The position numbers were made by a program, and so were the translations under genes. Under the pieces are notes generated by a model. The model saw only the letters and a program-made list of their open reading frames with translations. It was not told the origin of the DNA and searched no databases. A stretch of DNA of 64,000 bases from Hymenobacter rigui (GTDB taxonomy: Bacteria; Bacteroidota; Bacteroidia; Cytophagales; Hymenobacteraceae), in NCBI RefSeq assembly GCF_003944715.1, contig NZ_RWIT01000009.1:62001-126000 (forward strand). Reading direction: 5' to 3'. Below are positions 8,639 to 17,412 of the stretch, piece after piece. Each line of letters opens with the position of its first letter. Positions within the stretch are counted from its first letter, which is position 1.

Positions 8639-9769
8639 TCACTTCGTAATGGCTTCTGATCGTGCCAGCTCCAATGCCTTTTCCAGCACCGGGTCGTGCT
8701 GGCGTTGCAGGTCGGACAGGGTGTTTTCGACGGATACGGTGGGGACTACGCCGGTGTCTTCCAGCGGCTGGCCGGTGGGGGAGGTGTAGCGCTGGTTGGA
8801 GAGTGTTACTTCCAGCCCGTTGGCCAGGCGCAGGCTGTGCATGTCGGAGAGCATGCCCTTGGTGGCGGTGCCTATTTGCGTTACCTGCGACATACTTCGC
8901 AGGGCCATGGTGAGGTCTTCGGCGGCGCTGGCGGTTTGGTCGGAGGTGAGCAGCAGTACCGGGCCGGTAAAGCGCGGGCCGGCGGCAGGCGTCACGTACA
9001 CGGGTTGGGGCTCGGTAAATTGCGCGTAGCCGCCCGGCTGGCGCACGGCTTTGTAGCCGGCCAGGGTGCGGGCCGTGGCAAAGTGCCCGGCCAGGGCGGT
9101 GCCGCTGTGGCCGCCGCCGTTGTCGCGCACGTCCAGTATCAGCGTCTGGCAGCCCTGAAGCTGCTGCAACGCCTGCGAAAACAGCTTTTCCAGCCGCTGC
9201 TGGTCCTTGCGTTCCTGCGCATCCGTGCCGAGGGCCCCGGTTACGTCGGCAAAGCAGCGGGTAAGGTGCAGGTAGCCCACCGTGCCGCTCCGACTGAAGT
9301 AGATGGGCTGCTTACCCTTGAAATCGGGCCCCAGCCCCTTCAGTGGGCCGAAGCCGGCCGCCTGTAGCTGCTGCGTGGCTACTCGCCAGAACTCGAGCTG
9401 CACGGCCTTGAAGGTTTGCTTGAACGCGTTGCGGCGGCTCTCGCCCTTGAACAGGATGGTTTCGCCCCGGCTGATGGTGATGTGGCCGTCGTGCAGCGGC
9501 TCCACCATGCGGCGCAGCAGCTGCACCAGCGAGTCGGGCGGGGTTTGGGCCGAAACGCGTGGGCGGTAGGTGCGGTACATGGCGTCCCAGTCGACTTGTT
9601 TCAGCGGGAAAAAGGCGTACTGGTCGCGGAAGCCCTGCCAGAACTGCTCGAAGCTTTGCTCGGGTAGGCTAAGGGCGGCAGCGGCCGGCTGCCCGGCCGG
9701 CGCTACTGATTGCGCCTGAGTGGGGCCGGCCAGTGCCAGCAGCGCGGGAAGCAGGAAGCGGAATTTCAT
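8639..9769 (-). CDS. S41 family peptidase
   Basis: 376-aa exported serine protease of the CtpA/tricorn (S41) group. Signal peptide at residues 1-20 (MKFRFLLPALLALAGPTQAQ). The catalytic domain shows LDVRDNGGGHSG, a nucleophile Ser near residue 281 in TSDQTASAAED, and the downstream Lys in GTATKGMLSD. There is no PDZ domain as obvious as in CtpA; the N-terminal 110 residues are the helical cap typical of Bacteroidota relatives. Probably periplasmic or lipid-independent envelope proteolysis. Start moved to ATG 9769, which creates a clean signal peptide. Monocistronic, with a TATACTTG box about 20 bases upstream resembling a -7 element. Confidence 0.88.
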   Translation of the reverse strand: MKFRFLLPALLALAGPTQAQSVAPAGQPAAAALSLPEQSFEQFWQGFRDQYAFFPLKQVDWDAMYRTYRPRVSAQTPPDSLVQLLRRMVEPLHDGHITISRGETILFKGESRRNAFKQTFKAVQLEFWRVATQQLQAAGFGPLKGLGPDFKGKQPIYFSRSGTVGYLHLTRCFADVTGALGTDAQERKDQQRLEKLFSQALQQLQGCQTLILDVRDNGGGHSGTALAGHFATARTLAGYKAVRQPGGYAQFTEPQPVYVTPAAGPRFTGPVLLLTSDQTASAAEDLTMALRSMSQVTQIGTATKGMLSDMHSLRLANGLEVTLSNQRYTSPTGQPLEDTGVVPTVSVENTLSDLQRQHDPVLEKALELARSEAITK

Positions 9770-9830
9770 AGCGGGTAGTAAAGAAGCGGAGCAGAACCGC
9801 CGCAAGTATAGCCATCGACCCGCAATGCGC

Positions 9831-10796
9831 CTACCCGGCCCGCAACAGCACAGTGCCCCGCCGGCCGGTAGCCAGCACCTCGGTGGGCCCGGCCGGTACC
9901 AACTGGCTGAAGCGGCCTAACAGCGGCACCCAGTGGCTTCCATCGGTGGAGGTGAACAGCTGCCCTTCACCGCTCAGGTACAGCAGTCCCGCGCCCAACG
10001 GTACAACCGGCCCGTACTCATCGGAGGCCGGCAACGGAAGACGATGGCTAAGGTCGGTAAGGGGCAGCAGCGCCGACTGGTGCCGCACGAAACGCTGCCC
10101 TCCGGCCGCCACCAGCCGCAGCGGCGGCCACACGCCCGCAAGGCGGGTGCTGGTAGCCGGCGGGCCGGGCTGGTGCAGCAGCGCCGTACCCGCTCCCGCG
10201 GGCGTGAGCAGTTCCTCAGGCGGCAGCTGCTGCAGAATATTAAGCGCATCGTCGAACCACAAAACCCGTTCGGCCGGGTGTAGCAGCTCCACTATGCCCC
10301 AGCGCAGGTGCTGCACACCGGCGGCATCAGCGAATAACAGGGTATTATCGGAGGCCAGCCAGTGGGTGAGGTTGCGGGCGGTGTGCAGGAGTTTGGGGCC
10401 CGTGGGCGTCCAGCGGCTGATGGTGGTTTCCGGTACCAGCACATCCAGCAGCAGCAACTCAGGGCCTACCGCCACCAGCCCCGCGGGCCGGCGCAGCGGG
10501 AACTGCGGAAACTGCTCGGCCGGGCGGCCATCCAGCGGGACGCGCGTGAGAATGGACGCCGCACTCCGGCTGGACAGCGGCGTTCCGAAAGTGTAGAAGG
10601 CATCCTGCTAATGGGCCAGCCCGGCGTAAGTGAACGGATTTTGGGTCGGAAAGCTGTAGCGGCTGGTGATGGTGCCATCGTCGGCTACGTGCCAGAGGTG
10701 GTCCGCTGCCCGCACGTACAGACCGTGGGGTGTACGGAGGGCGTTTTCGGCCAGACGGATAGAGGGTAGAGGTAGTTGATGTATAGAAATGGTGAC
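9831..10796 (-). pseudogene. Propeller-like protein gene broken by an in-frame TAG
   Basis: The frame from 10796 down to the stop at 9831 is open except for one TAG at 10610-10608. Sequence on both sides is protein-like and continuous in style: before it HGLYVRAADHLWHVADDG and PTQNPFTYAGLAH; after it QDAFYTFGTPLSSRSAASIL. Repeated patterns such as GLYVRAADHLWHV, GLLYLSGEGQLFTSTDGSHW and RFVRHQSALLPL suggest beta-propeller or photosynthesis-stability-factor style blades. No ATG precedes the region in frame (the preceding stop is TGA 10799-10797), so the 5' end is probably lost as well. A shorter protein could start at GTG 10475 (214 aa). Likely a decayed gene. Confidence 0.6.
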
Positions 10797-10938
10797 TCAC
10801 CCCCGGCCCCTGGTTCGCTTGATGCGCGAAGCCTTGAGGAGAGGAGGGCGGACGAATAGCGGCGGTGGAAGTACATGTGATGTCATCTTGCCGCACAATG
10901 ATAGTACCGCCCTTCCGCGGACAGATGTAATAATTGAA

Positions 10939-10971
10939 ACGTCATGCAGAGGCGCAGCCGAAGCATGACGT
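10939..10971. repeat. Short GTCAT-type palindrome
   Basis: ACGTCATGC at 10939-10947 pairs with GCATGACGT at 10963-10971; the loop reads AGAGGCGCAGCCGAA. Same core as the element at 8528 and the long palindromes at 17236, 18024, 23724 and 60626. Confidence 0.65.
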
Positions 10972-10994
10972 GCTACTTCCCTAAACAACCAACA

Positions 10995-11031
10995 TAAAAA
11001 ACGCCCCGGCCGGGGAGGGCAGGGGCGTTTG
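10995..11031 (-). terminator. Terminator of the nuoK-nuoN transcript
   Basis: On the minus strand AAACGCCCC (11030-11022) pairs with GGGGCGTTT (starting at 11007), followed by further T residues down to 10996. It lies 22 bases beyond the nuoN stop. Confidence 0.85.
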
Positions 11032-11052
11032 AAGGGTTCAGGCAGATAGAGC

Positions 11053-12465
11053 TTACAGCACGCCGGCCACCAGACCGGGCAACACGCCCAGCAGTACCGT
11101 GAGGGCGGCCAGCAGCAGCAGCGCGCCCGCCTGGAAGGTGGTAACGGGCACCACTTCGTTGGTCGTCGCGTCGGTGTCGCGCATGTACATGGCAATGATA
11201 GGACGCAGGTAGTAGTAGATGCTCACCATCGACATCACCACGGCAAACACCACGAGGCCAATGTAGCCATTCTCCACGGCGGCCGAAAACACGAAGAACT
11301 TACCGAAGAAGCCACCCGTGAGCGGAATGCCGGCTAAGCTCAGCATCGATACCGTGAGCGAGAAGGCCAGCAGCGGGTTGGTCTTGGCTAGTCCGTTCAG
11401 TCCGTTGTAATCCTCGCGCTGCCGGGCATCAGCCACCAGCTTCACCACCCCGAAGGCGGCTACCGTGGCTACCGAGTAAGCCAAAGAGTAGAACAGAATG
11501 CCGTTGGCCGAAGCACCTTCCAGCTGACCGTTATACGCCACCAGCGCAATCAAAAGGTAGCCGGCGTGGGAGATGCTGGAGTAGGCCAGCATGCGCTTGA
11601 TGCTGGTTTGGGCCACGGCGCCGACGTTGCCGATGAGCAGCGTGAGTACGCACATGGCCGTCAGGGTGGGCAGCCAGATGCCTTGGGCGTTGGCGGCCGG
11701 GAAGGCCTGCACCAGCAGCTTCAGGAAGGCGGCGAAACCGGCCGTCTTCACAATGGTGCTCATGAAAGCGGCGAAGAACGTGGGCGTACCCTCGTACACG
11801 TCGGGCGTCCAGAAGTGGAACGGCGCGGCCGACACTTTGAAGCCAATACCAATCAGCATCAGCAGCATGCCAATGTAAAGCATGGGCTTCAGCGACTCGA
11901 AACCGGGAGCCGGGTTCTGCACCGCGAAGCTGATTTCGCTGAGCACGAACGTGCCGGTAGCGCCATACAGCAGCGCCATGCCGAACAGCAGGATGCCGGT
12001 GAAGAAGGCACCCATCAGGAAGTACTTGAGGGCGGCCTCGTTGGAGCGCAGGTTGCGCTTATCGGAGCCGGCCAGCACGTACATGGCCACGCTCAGGATT
12101 TCGATGCCCAGGAACAGCATCAGCAGGTGGTTGTAGCTCACCAGCATGATAGCGCCCACCAACGAGAACAGCAACAGCGAGTAGTACTCGGCTAGGTTGG
12201 CCTCGCCGTCGAGCACGTACTTCTGGGAGAAGGGAATCAGCACCAGCGCCGTGAGCAGCACGATGCCCGTGAAGGCCACCGAGAAGTTGTCGATGGTGAG
12301 CATGCCGTTGAAGAACGACTGCGTGCTACCCCAGTCGAGGAAGTTCACCGTCAGGATACCACCCAGGATGAGCATCATCACGGGCAGCAGCAGCCGGTTG
12401 GAGCGACGGAACCCGAGAAACAGGTTACCCAGGCCCAGAACGGAAAGTAGAATGATGGAATTCAT
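11053..12465 (-). CDS. nuoN: NADH-quinone oxidoreductase subunit N
   Basis: 470-aa polytopic membrane subunit of complex I, one of three antiporter-like proton channels. About 14 hydrophobic segments. The conserved proton-antiporter core is visible (LFFGIEIL-type LMLFLGIEILSVAMYVL with the TM5 Glu, AAPFHFWTPDVYEGTP, TSIKRMLAYSSISHAGY, and GIPLTGGFFGKFFVF). Length matches NuoN (about 460-490). It is the last gene of the minus-strand nuoK-L-M-N block and is followed by a terminator. It is separated from nuoM by a 147-base gap holding a G/C-rich palindrome. Confidence 0.96.
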   Translation of the reverse strand: MNSIILLSVLGLGNLFLGFRRSNRLLLPVMMLILGGILTVNFLDWGSTQSFFNGMLTIDNFSVAFTGIVLLTALVLIPFSQKYVLDGEANLAEYYSLLLFSLVGAIMLVSYNHLLMLFLGIEILSVAMYVLAGSDKRNLRSNEAALKYFLMGAFFTGILLFGMALLYGATGTFVLSEISFAVQNPAPGFESLKPMLYIGMLLMLIGIGFKVSAAPFHFWTPDVYEGTPTFFAAFMSTIVKTAGFAAFLKLLVQAFPAANAQGIWLPTLTAMCVLTLLIGNVGAVAQTSIKRMLAYSSISHAGYLLIALVAYNGQLEGASANGILFYSLAYSVATVAAFGVVKLVADARQREDYNGLNGLAKTNPLLAFSLTVSMLSLAGIPLTGGFFGKFFVFSAAVENGYIGLVVFAVVMSMVSIYYYLRPIIAMYMRDTDATTNEVVPVTTFQAGALLLLAALTVLLGVLPGLVAGVL

Positions 12466-12472
12466 ATGGTCG

Positions 12473-12615
12473 GGACCCCACCCCCCGGCCCCCTCCCCTC
12501 CGGGAGAGGGGGAGCCAGACGAAGATGTAGCGGGCTCTTGTTAGACTACAAACTAGGAGTTAAAAAGCTACTGCTAGAGCCCCTCTCCCGGAGGGGAGGG
12601 GTTGGGGAGGGGTTA
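12473..12615. repeat. C-rich/G-rich palindrome between nuoM and nuoN
   Basis: The left arm (about 12473-12516, with CCCCTCCCCTCCGGGAGAGG) pairs with the right arm (about 12576-12615, with CCTCTCCCGGAGGGGAGGGG). Each arm itself contains CTCCCGGAGGGGAG-like self-complementarity. The far end reaches the nuoM stop codon at 12613-12615. The 59-base spacer is ordinary sequence. Confidence 0.75.
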
Positions 12616-14082
12616 CCGTTTAACTACCTCGTTCAGAATGTTCATCACGCTGCCTTCCGACAGGTGCAGGAACGTGTTGGGGAACAGGCCAATCCAGAAT
12701 ACCAGCACGATGAGCGGCACCAGCAGGGCCAGCTCCGAGCCGGTGAGGTCGGTGAAGGTTTCGGTGAACGAGGAATCGGGGCCGAGCATCACGCGCTGGA
12801 ACATGCGCAGCAAGTACACCGCGCCCAGGATGATGGTCACGCCGGCCACGGCGCCCATCCAGTGGTTGAACTGGTACACGCCGGCCAGCAGCAGGAACTC
12901 GCCTACGAAGCCGTTGGTGAGGGGCAGCGCCACCGTGCCCAGCAGCAGCACCAGAAAGCACACCGTCAGCACGGGTGCTTTGCGGGTGAGGCCGCCCAGG
13001 TCGGCGATGTTGCGGGTGCCGGTGCGGCGCTCAATGGCGTCGGCAATGAAGAACATACCCACCACGTTCACACCGTGGGCCAGCATCTGAATGCTGGCGC
13101 CCTGCAGACCCATCTGGGTCAGCGAGAACACGCCGGCAATCATCAACCCCACGTGCGACAGAGACGAGTAAGCAATCAGGCGCTTCACGTCCTGCTGACG
13201 GATGGCAATGATGGCGCCGTAGATGATGCCGATGATAGCCAGAATCAGTACCAGGTTTTGCCAGTAGTCCACGCCCATCGGTACCACCGGCAGCAGCCAG
13301 CGCATGCAGCCGTAGATGCCCATTTTCAGCATGATGCCTGAGAGCAGCATGGTGGCCGGGGCCGGGGCCTCGGTGTAGGTGTCGGGCTGCCAGGTGTGGA
13401 AGGGGAAGATAGGCATCTTCACGGCGAAGGCCGCGAAAATCAGCCAGAACACCCACATCTGCGTGTCGGCAGTCAGGTTGAGGGCGTAGAACGAAGCCAG
13501 GGCCGAGTTGTGGGCCGAGAGGCCGTCGGCCGAGGGGCCGGTCTGGAAGTAGAGGTACACGAAGCCGGCCAGCATGAACAGCGAGCCGATGATGGTGTAC
13601 AGGAAGAACTTGAACGTGACGCGCGCCCGGTTCACACCGCCCCACACACCAGCCAAGAAGTAAATCGGAATCAGGGCCACTTCCCACATGAAGTAGAACA
13701 GGAAGGCATCCTGAGCCGTGAACACGCCAATCAGACCGGTTTGCATGAACAGCACCAGCGCGTAGAACACCGACTCATTCTCGAAGTTGCGGCGGAAGGC
13801 GCTCAACAGAATCACCGGCACCAGCACGGCCGTCAGCAGCACCAGCAAGAGGCTCAGCCCGTCCATGCCCACCGCGAAGTGAATACCGGCCGAGGGAATC
13901 CAGTTCAGGTTGAAGCTGAATTGGCCGGAGTTGTTGGCGTTGAACGTGAGGGCCGCGTAGGCCGCCAGCGCAAATTCAACCAGGGCCGCGCCCAGCGCCG
14001 GAACCCGGGCCGCACGGCCTTTGAAGAAGTGCAGCAGCAGGGCGGCCGCCACGGGCCAGAGTAGAAGAAGGACAGTCAGCAT
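12613..14082 (-). CDS. nuoM: NADH-quinone oxidoreductase subunit M
   Basis: 489-aa membrane subunit of complex I, antiporter-like. Hallmarks visible: YFMWEVALIPIYFLAGVWGG (TM5 Glu), PFHTWQPDTYTEAPAPATMLLSGIMLKMG (TM7 Lys region), QQDVKRLIAYSSLSHVGLM and LPLTNGFVGEFLLL. Length agrees with NuoM. It sits between nuoL (57-base gap) and nuoN in the usual L-M-N order. Its stop codon lies inside the arm of the palindrome at 12473-12615. Confidence 0.97.
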   Translation of the reverse strand: MLTVLLLLWPVAAALLLHFFKGRAARVPALGAALVEFALAAYAALTFNANNSGQFSFNLNWIPSAGIHFAVGMDGLSLLLVLLTAVLVPVILLSAFRRNFENESVFYALVLFMQTGLIGVFTAQDAFLFYFMWEVALIPIYFLAGVWGGVNRARVTFKFFLYTIIGSLFMLAGFVYLYFQTGPSADGLSAHNSALASFYALNLTADTQMWVFWLIFAAFAVKMPIFPFHTWQPDTYTEAPAPATMLLSGIMLKMGIYGCMRWLLPVVPMGVDYWQNLVLILAIIGIIYGAIIAIRQQDVKRLIAYSSLSHVGLMIAGVFSLTQMGLQGASIQMLAHGVNVVGMFFIADAIERRTGTRNIADLGGLTRKAPVLTVCFLVLLLGTVALPLTNGFVGEFLLLAGVYQFNHWMGAVAGVTIILGAVYLLRMFQRVMLGPDSSFTETFTDLTGSELALLVPLIVLVFWIGLFPNTFLHLSEGSVMNILNEVVKR

Positions 14083-14139
14083 GCGTTATCTGGATGCGGA
14101 TGAAGCCGGTGAAAAAGTCCGGTCCGGCCGTCAGTAGAA

Positions 14140-16086
14140 TTAGAATTTCCCGAAGTTCAGCGCCATCACCAGCACGATGCCCACCACCATCAGAATGAGG
14201 TAGGTTTCCACGGAGCCGGTTTGCACGTAGCGCAGGAGCTGGCCCCCGCCCATAGTCAGGCGGCCGAAGCCGTTCACGATGGGGTCGATGATGCCGTTTT
14301 CCACGTAGCGGAACAGGCCGCGCGAGAGCCACATGATGGGGCGCACGAACAGGGCGTTGTACAGCTCGTCGATGTAATACTTGTGGTAAATCAGGTTTTC
14401 GAGGAGGCCGCGCGACTCGCCGTCTTCCACCGGGCGCACCCCGCGGCTCACGTACTGCACGTAGGCCAGAATGATGCCCAGTACGCCCGCACCCACCGAG
14501 AGGCCGATGAGCATGAGCTCGGTGGCGTGGTCGGCGTGTACGCCGAAGGCAGCCGGGTTCAGCTGCTTGGAGTAAGTGAACAGCGGCGCGAGGTAGTTGG
14601 CCAGGTAGGCGTTTTCCTCACCCAGGAAGAAGGGCGCGTTCATGAAACCACCCACGGCGGCCAGAATAGCCAGCACGATGAGCGGCAGCGTCATGGAAGC
14701 CGGCGACTCGTGCAGGTGATGCTTCTGCTCCTCAGTGCCTCGGAACTCGCCGAAGAAGGTGAGGAACAGCAAACGGAACATGTAGAAGGCCGTCAGGAAG
14801 GCAGTGAACAAACCTACCGCGTACAGCACCTTGCTGTGCTCGAAGGCGTGCAGCAGGATTTCGTCTTTCGAGAAGAAGCCCGAGAAGGGCGGGATGCCGG
14901 CAATGGCCAGACAGCCTACGAAGAAGGTGATGAACGTAATGGGCAGCGACTTGCGCAGGCCGCCCATGCGGCGCATGTCCTGCTCGTTGCTCATAGCGTG
15001 AATCACGGAGCCCGCGCCCAGGAACATCAGCGCTTTGAAGAAGGCGTGGGTGAGGACGTGGAACAGGGAGGTGCTGTAGCCCATCACGCCCAAAGCCAAG
15101 AACATGTAGCCCAGCTGCGAAACGGTGGAGTAGGCCAGCACCTTCTTGATGTCGTTTTGGGCCAGGCCGATAGTGGCCGCAAACAGCGCGGTAGCCGCGC
15201 CAATGATGGCAATAACTTCGAGGGTATCGGGGGCCAGCGTGAACAGTACGTTGGCGCGCAGAATCATGTAGATACCGGCCGTTACCATGGTGGCGGCGTG
15301 AATCAGGGCCGAAACCGGGGTGGGGCCGGCCATAGCGTCGGGCAGCCAGGTATAGAGCGGCAGCTGGGCCGATTTACCGGTAGCGCCCACAAACAGCAGC
15401 AGGGTAATGGCCGTTACCACGCCCGTGCCAATCTGCAGCGTGCTGGCCTTCTGGAACACCTCGGCGTACTGTATCGAATCGAAGGTCAGGTAAATCAGGA
15501 AGATGCCGAGCAGGAAACCCAGGTCACCGACGCGGTTGATGATGAAGGCTTTCTTGGCGGCGTTGTTGTAGGCGGTATTCTTGTTCCAGAAGCCGATGAG
15601 CAGGTAGGAGCAGAGCCCCACGCCTTCCCAGCCGATGAACAGAATCACGAAGTTGGCGCCCAGCACCAGCACCAGCATGCTGAACACGAACAGGTTTAGG
15701 AAGCTGAAAAACTTGCCCACGTTCTCGTCGTGGTGCATGTAGCCGATGCTGTATACGTGAATCAGGAAACCCACGCCCGTCACGAGCAGCAGCATAATCA
15801 GGCTGAGCTGGTCGATCTGGTAGCTGAAGGGAATCTGCATCGAGCCGACCGAAATCCAGTCGAACAGTGTGACGGTGTACTGATACTGGAAGTTCAGGAA
15901 CAGGAACACCGAAATGGCGAACGAGCCCAGCACCGCCAGGCTGCTGATGGCACCGGCCACCGTGCCCGAAAGCTTGCGGTTAAGTAGCCCGTTAATCAGA
16001 AAGCCCAAAAACGGCAGCAGCGGAATAAGCACGTACAAAAACGTGGAGTACGGCGCGCCGGCAGCGGGGATTACAGTTTCTTGCAT
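14140..16086 (-). CDS. nuoL: NADH-quinone oxidoreductase subunit L
   Basis: 648-aa distal antiporter-like subunit of complex I. Conserved signatures include FIGWEGVGLCSYLLIGFW, LPLYTWLPDAMAGPTPVSALIHAATMVTAG (Lys/His proton path, with LPLYTW in place of the usual FPLHTW), NDIKKVLAYSTVSQLGYM and HAFFKALMFLGAGSVIHAM. A long C-terminal amphipathic helix region follows from about residue 560, with a final membrane span (VETYLILMVVGIVLVMAL). Length is typical. Third from the 5' end of the nuoK-N block; an 87-base word-repeat palindrome separates it from nuoK. Confidence 0.97.
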   Translation of the reverse strand: MQETVIPAAGAPYSTFLYVLIPLLPFLGFLINGLLNRKLSGTVAGAISSLAVLGSFAISVFLFLNFQYQYTVTLFDWISVGSMQIPFSYQIDQLSLIMLLLVTGVGFLIHVYSIGYMHHDENVGKFFSFLNLFVFSMLVLVLGANFVILFIGWEGVGLCSYLLIGFWNKNTAYNNAAKKAFIINRVGDLGFLLGIFLIYLTFDSIQYAEVFQKASTLQIGTGVVTAITLLLFVGATGKSAQLPLYTWLPDAMAGPTPVSALIHAATMVTAGIYMILRANVLFTLAPDTLEVIAIIGAATALFAATIGLAQNDIKKVLAYSTVSQLGYMFLALGVMGYSTSLFHVLTHAFFKALMFLGAGSVIHAMSNEQDMRRMGGLRKSLPITFITFFVGCLAIAGIPPFSGFFSKDEILLHAFEHSKVLYAVGLFTAFLTAFYMFRLLFLTFFGEFRGTEEQKHHLHESPASMTLPLIVLAILAAVGGFMNAPFFLGEENAYLANYLAPLFTYSKQLNPAAFGVHADHATELMLIGLSVGAGVLGIILAYVQYVSRGVRPVEDGESRGLLENLIYHKYYIDELYNALFVRPIMWLSRGLFRYVENGIIDPIVNGFGRLTMGGGQLLRYVQTGSVETYLILMVVGIVLVMALNFGKF

Positions 16087-16166
16087 AAGTCAGGGACTTG
16101 GGGACTCAGGGATTTAGAGACTTGGACTGGTCAATGCCAAGTCCTCAAGTCCCTGTGTCCCTAAGG
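16087..16166. repeat. Word-repeat palindrome between nuoK and nuoL
   Basis: The left arm (16087-16125) is built from variants of the word GGGACTT/GGGACTCA; the right arm (16137-16166) is the reverse complement (CCAAGTCC, TCAAGTCCCTG, TGTCCCTAAGG). It fills almost the whole nuoK-nuoL gap. Confidence 0.75.
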
Positions 16167-16173
16167 CCCTTAC

Positions 16174-16506
16174 CTAGAATTTCAGGCGGTTGAGCAGATT
16201 AACGTCGGTGTTTTGCAGGTTCCGGTAGATCATCACGATAATGGCCAGACCCACGGCCACTTCGGCGGCGGCCACGGCCATGATGAAGAACACGAAAATC
16301 TGCCCGTTAGGGTCGGCGCGGTAGGCCGAGAAGGCCGTCAGCAGTACGTTCACGGCGTTGAGCATCAGCTCCACGCACATGAAAATGATGATGGCGTTGC
16401 GCCGGGTAAGTACGCCCAGCACCCCGATGGAAAACAAAGCGGCGGCAAAGAAGACGTAGTACTGAAGCGGAACCGTTTGGATAACCTCGGGTATGTTCGG
16501 GTTCAT
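16174..16506 (-). CDS. nuoK: NADH-quinone oxidoreductase subunit K
   Basis: 110-aa small membrane subunit of complex I (MrpC-like), with three transmembrane segments. It carries the two conserved membrane Glu residues: FMCVELMLNAVN in TM2 and AAAEVAVGLAIIV in TM3. First gene of the second nuo block. It is separated from nuoJ by a 3.8-kb insertion and therefore needs its own promoter; a TACCTTTG box is present at 16572-16579, 66 bases upstream on this strand. Confidence 0.96.
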   Translation of the reverse strand: MNPNIPEVIQTVPLQYYVFFAAALFSIGVLGVLTRRNAIIIFMCVELMLNAVNVLLTAFSAYRADPNGQIFVFFIMAVAAAEVAVGLAIIVMIYRNLQNTDVNLLNRLKF

Positions 16507-16571
16507 GCGGAAGGGCTGACGGCGAAAAAGGATGCCTTACTTCAAGGAATGAGGTCAGGACAACTAGCCGG

Positions 16572-16579
16572 CAAAGGTA
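16572..16579 (-). promoter_or_regulatory. -7 promoter element for nuoK-nuoN
   Basis: TACCTTTG on the minus strand, an exact match to the Bacteroidota TAnnTTTG element, 66 bases upstream of the nuoK ATG. No clear TTTG is seen at the -33 position. It explains expression of the second nuo block after the operon was split. Confidence 0.5.
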
Positions 16580-16655
16580 TCCTGAAAATTGGAAAACGCC
16601 ACCCTTTAAATTGACCTGTATGGCCGTAGGCGGGCGCGAAGATTCGCTGCGCAGG

Positions 16656-16684
16656 TTGGCTACGGACCGGCATTTGTACCTTTT
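16656..16684 (+). promoter_or_regulatory. Possible promoter for the MaoC gene
   Basis: TTG at 16656-16658, an 18-base spacer, then TACCTTTT at 16677-16684 (one mismatch to TAnnTTTG), 72 bases upstream of the MaoC ATG. Divergent from the nuoK element. Confidence 0.4.
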
Positions 16685-16756
16685 TGTGAATAGGTGCGGC
16701 GGGGCCCGCCCGGCAAACCGTACTTTAGCACTTCCGCCACCGCAACTTCTCTTTCT

Positions 16757-17218
16757 ATGAGCATTACCATTGGCAGCTTAGCTGAGCTGCAGCAGCACGA
16801 AGGCCAGGACCTCGGCATCACGCCCTGGCACATTATTACCCAGGAACAAATCAATCAATTCGCTGCCGCCACCCTGGATTTCCAGTGGATTCACACCGAT
16901 CCCGAGCGCGCCGCCGCCGAATCGCCGTTTGGCGGGACTATTGCTCACGGCTACCTCACGCTGTCGTTGCTGCCCTATTTCTGGAACCAACTAGTGCAGG
17001 TGGAAAACCTGAAGATGCAGGTGAACTACGAAATCAGTGAGTTTCGCTTCAACCAGGCCGTGTTGGTAAATACTCCGGTACGCCTGCACGCCAAGCTGCT
17101 GGCCGTGAAAGACCTGCGCGGCATTGCCAAAGCCAATATTGGTGTAACAATGGAAATCGAAGGCCAGAAGAAGCCCGCTTACACCGGCGTTATTACGTTC
17201 CTGTACCACTTCTTGTAG
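16757..17218 (+). CDS. MaoC family dehydratase (R-specific enoyl hydratase-like)
   Basis: 153-aa hotdog-fold protein. The hydratase-2 catalytic motif is visible: DFQWIHTDPERA (Asp and His), followed by SPFGGTIAHGYLTLSL, the classic PF..IAHG.L segment. Expected to hydrate trans-2-enoyl-CoA to (R)-3-hydroxyacyl-CoA in fatty acid or related acyl-CoA metabolism. Start at ATG 16757 (MSITIGSLAELQQHEGQ) fits the family; the longer frame adds 21 unlikely residues. It stands alone between the divergent nuoK and the ECF sigma gene and is followed by a long palindrome. Confidence 0.88.
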   Translation: MSITIGSLAELQQHEGQDLGITPWHIITQEQINQFAAATLDFQWIHTDPERAAAESPFGGTIAHGYLTLSLLPYFWNQLVQVENLKMQVNYEISEFRFNQAVLVNTPVRLHAKLLAVKDLRGIAKANIGVTMEIEGQKKPAYTGVITFLYHFL

Positions 17219-17235
17219 GAGGAATTTCTGGCCAT

Positions 17236-17341
17236 AGAACGTCATTCCGAGCGGAGCCGAGGAATCTCGCGTGCTGATGTTGTGATAGTAACCCTGACAT
17301 CAGCACGCGAGATTCTTCGGCTCCGCTCGTAATGACGTTCT
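17236..17341. repeat. Long GTCAT-type palindrome (copy A)
   Basis: About 45-base arms: 17236-17280 (starts AGAACGTCATTCCGAGCGG, inner part ATCTCGCGTGCTGATG) and 17297-17341. Few mismatches between arms, 16-base loop. The inner words recur in the elements at 18024, 23724, 42549 and 60626. Confidence 0.85.
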
Positions 17342-17412
17342 AACAGTTAGCCCAAATAAATTTCCATTTCCCGGTAAAGTATCTTCCGGCCTTCCACGTC
17401 TGTGTCAGCAGA

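Noticed and set aside
14221..15699. 492-codon frame opposite nuoL
   Set aside because: The translation is Glu/Gln/His/Arg-rich low complexity, as expected from the complement of a hydrophobic membrane gene. nuoL on the other strand is complete.
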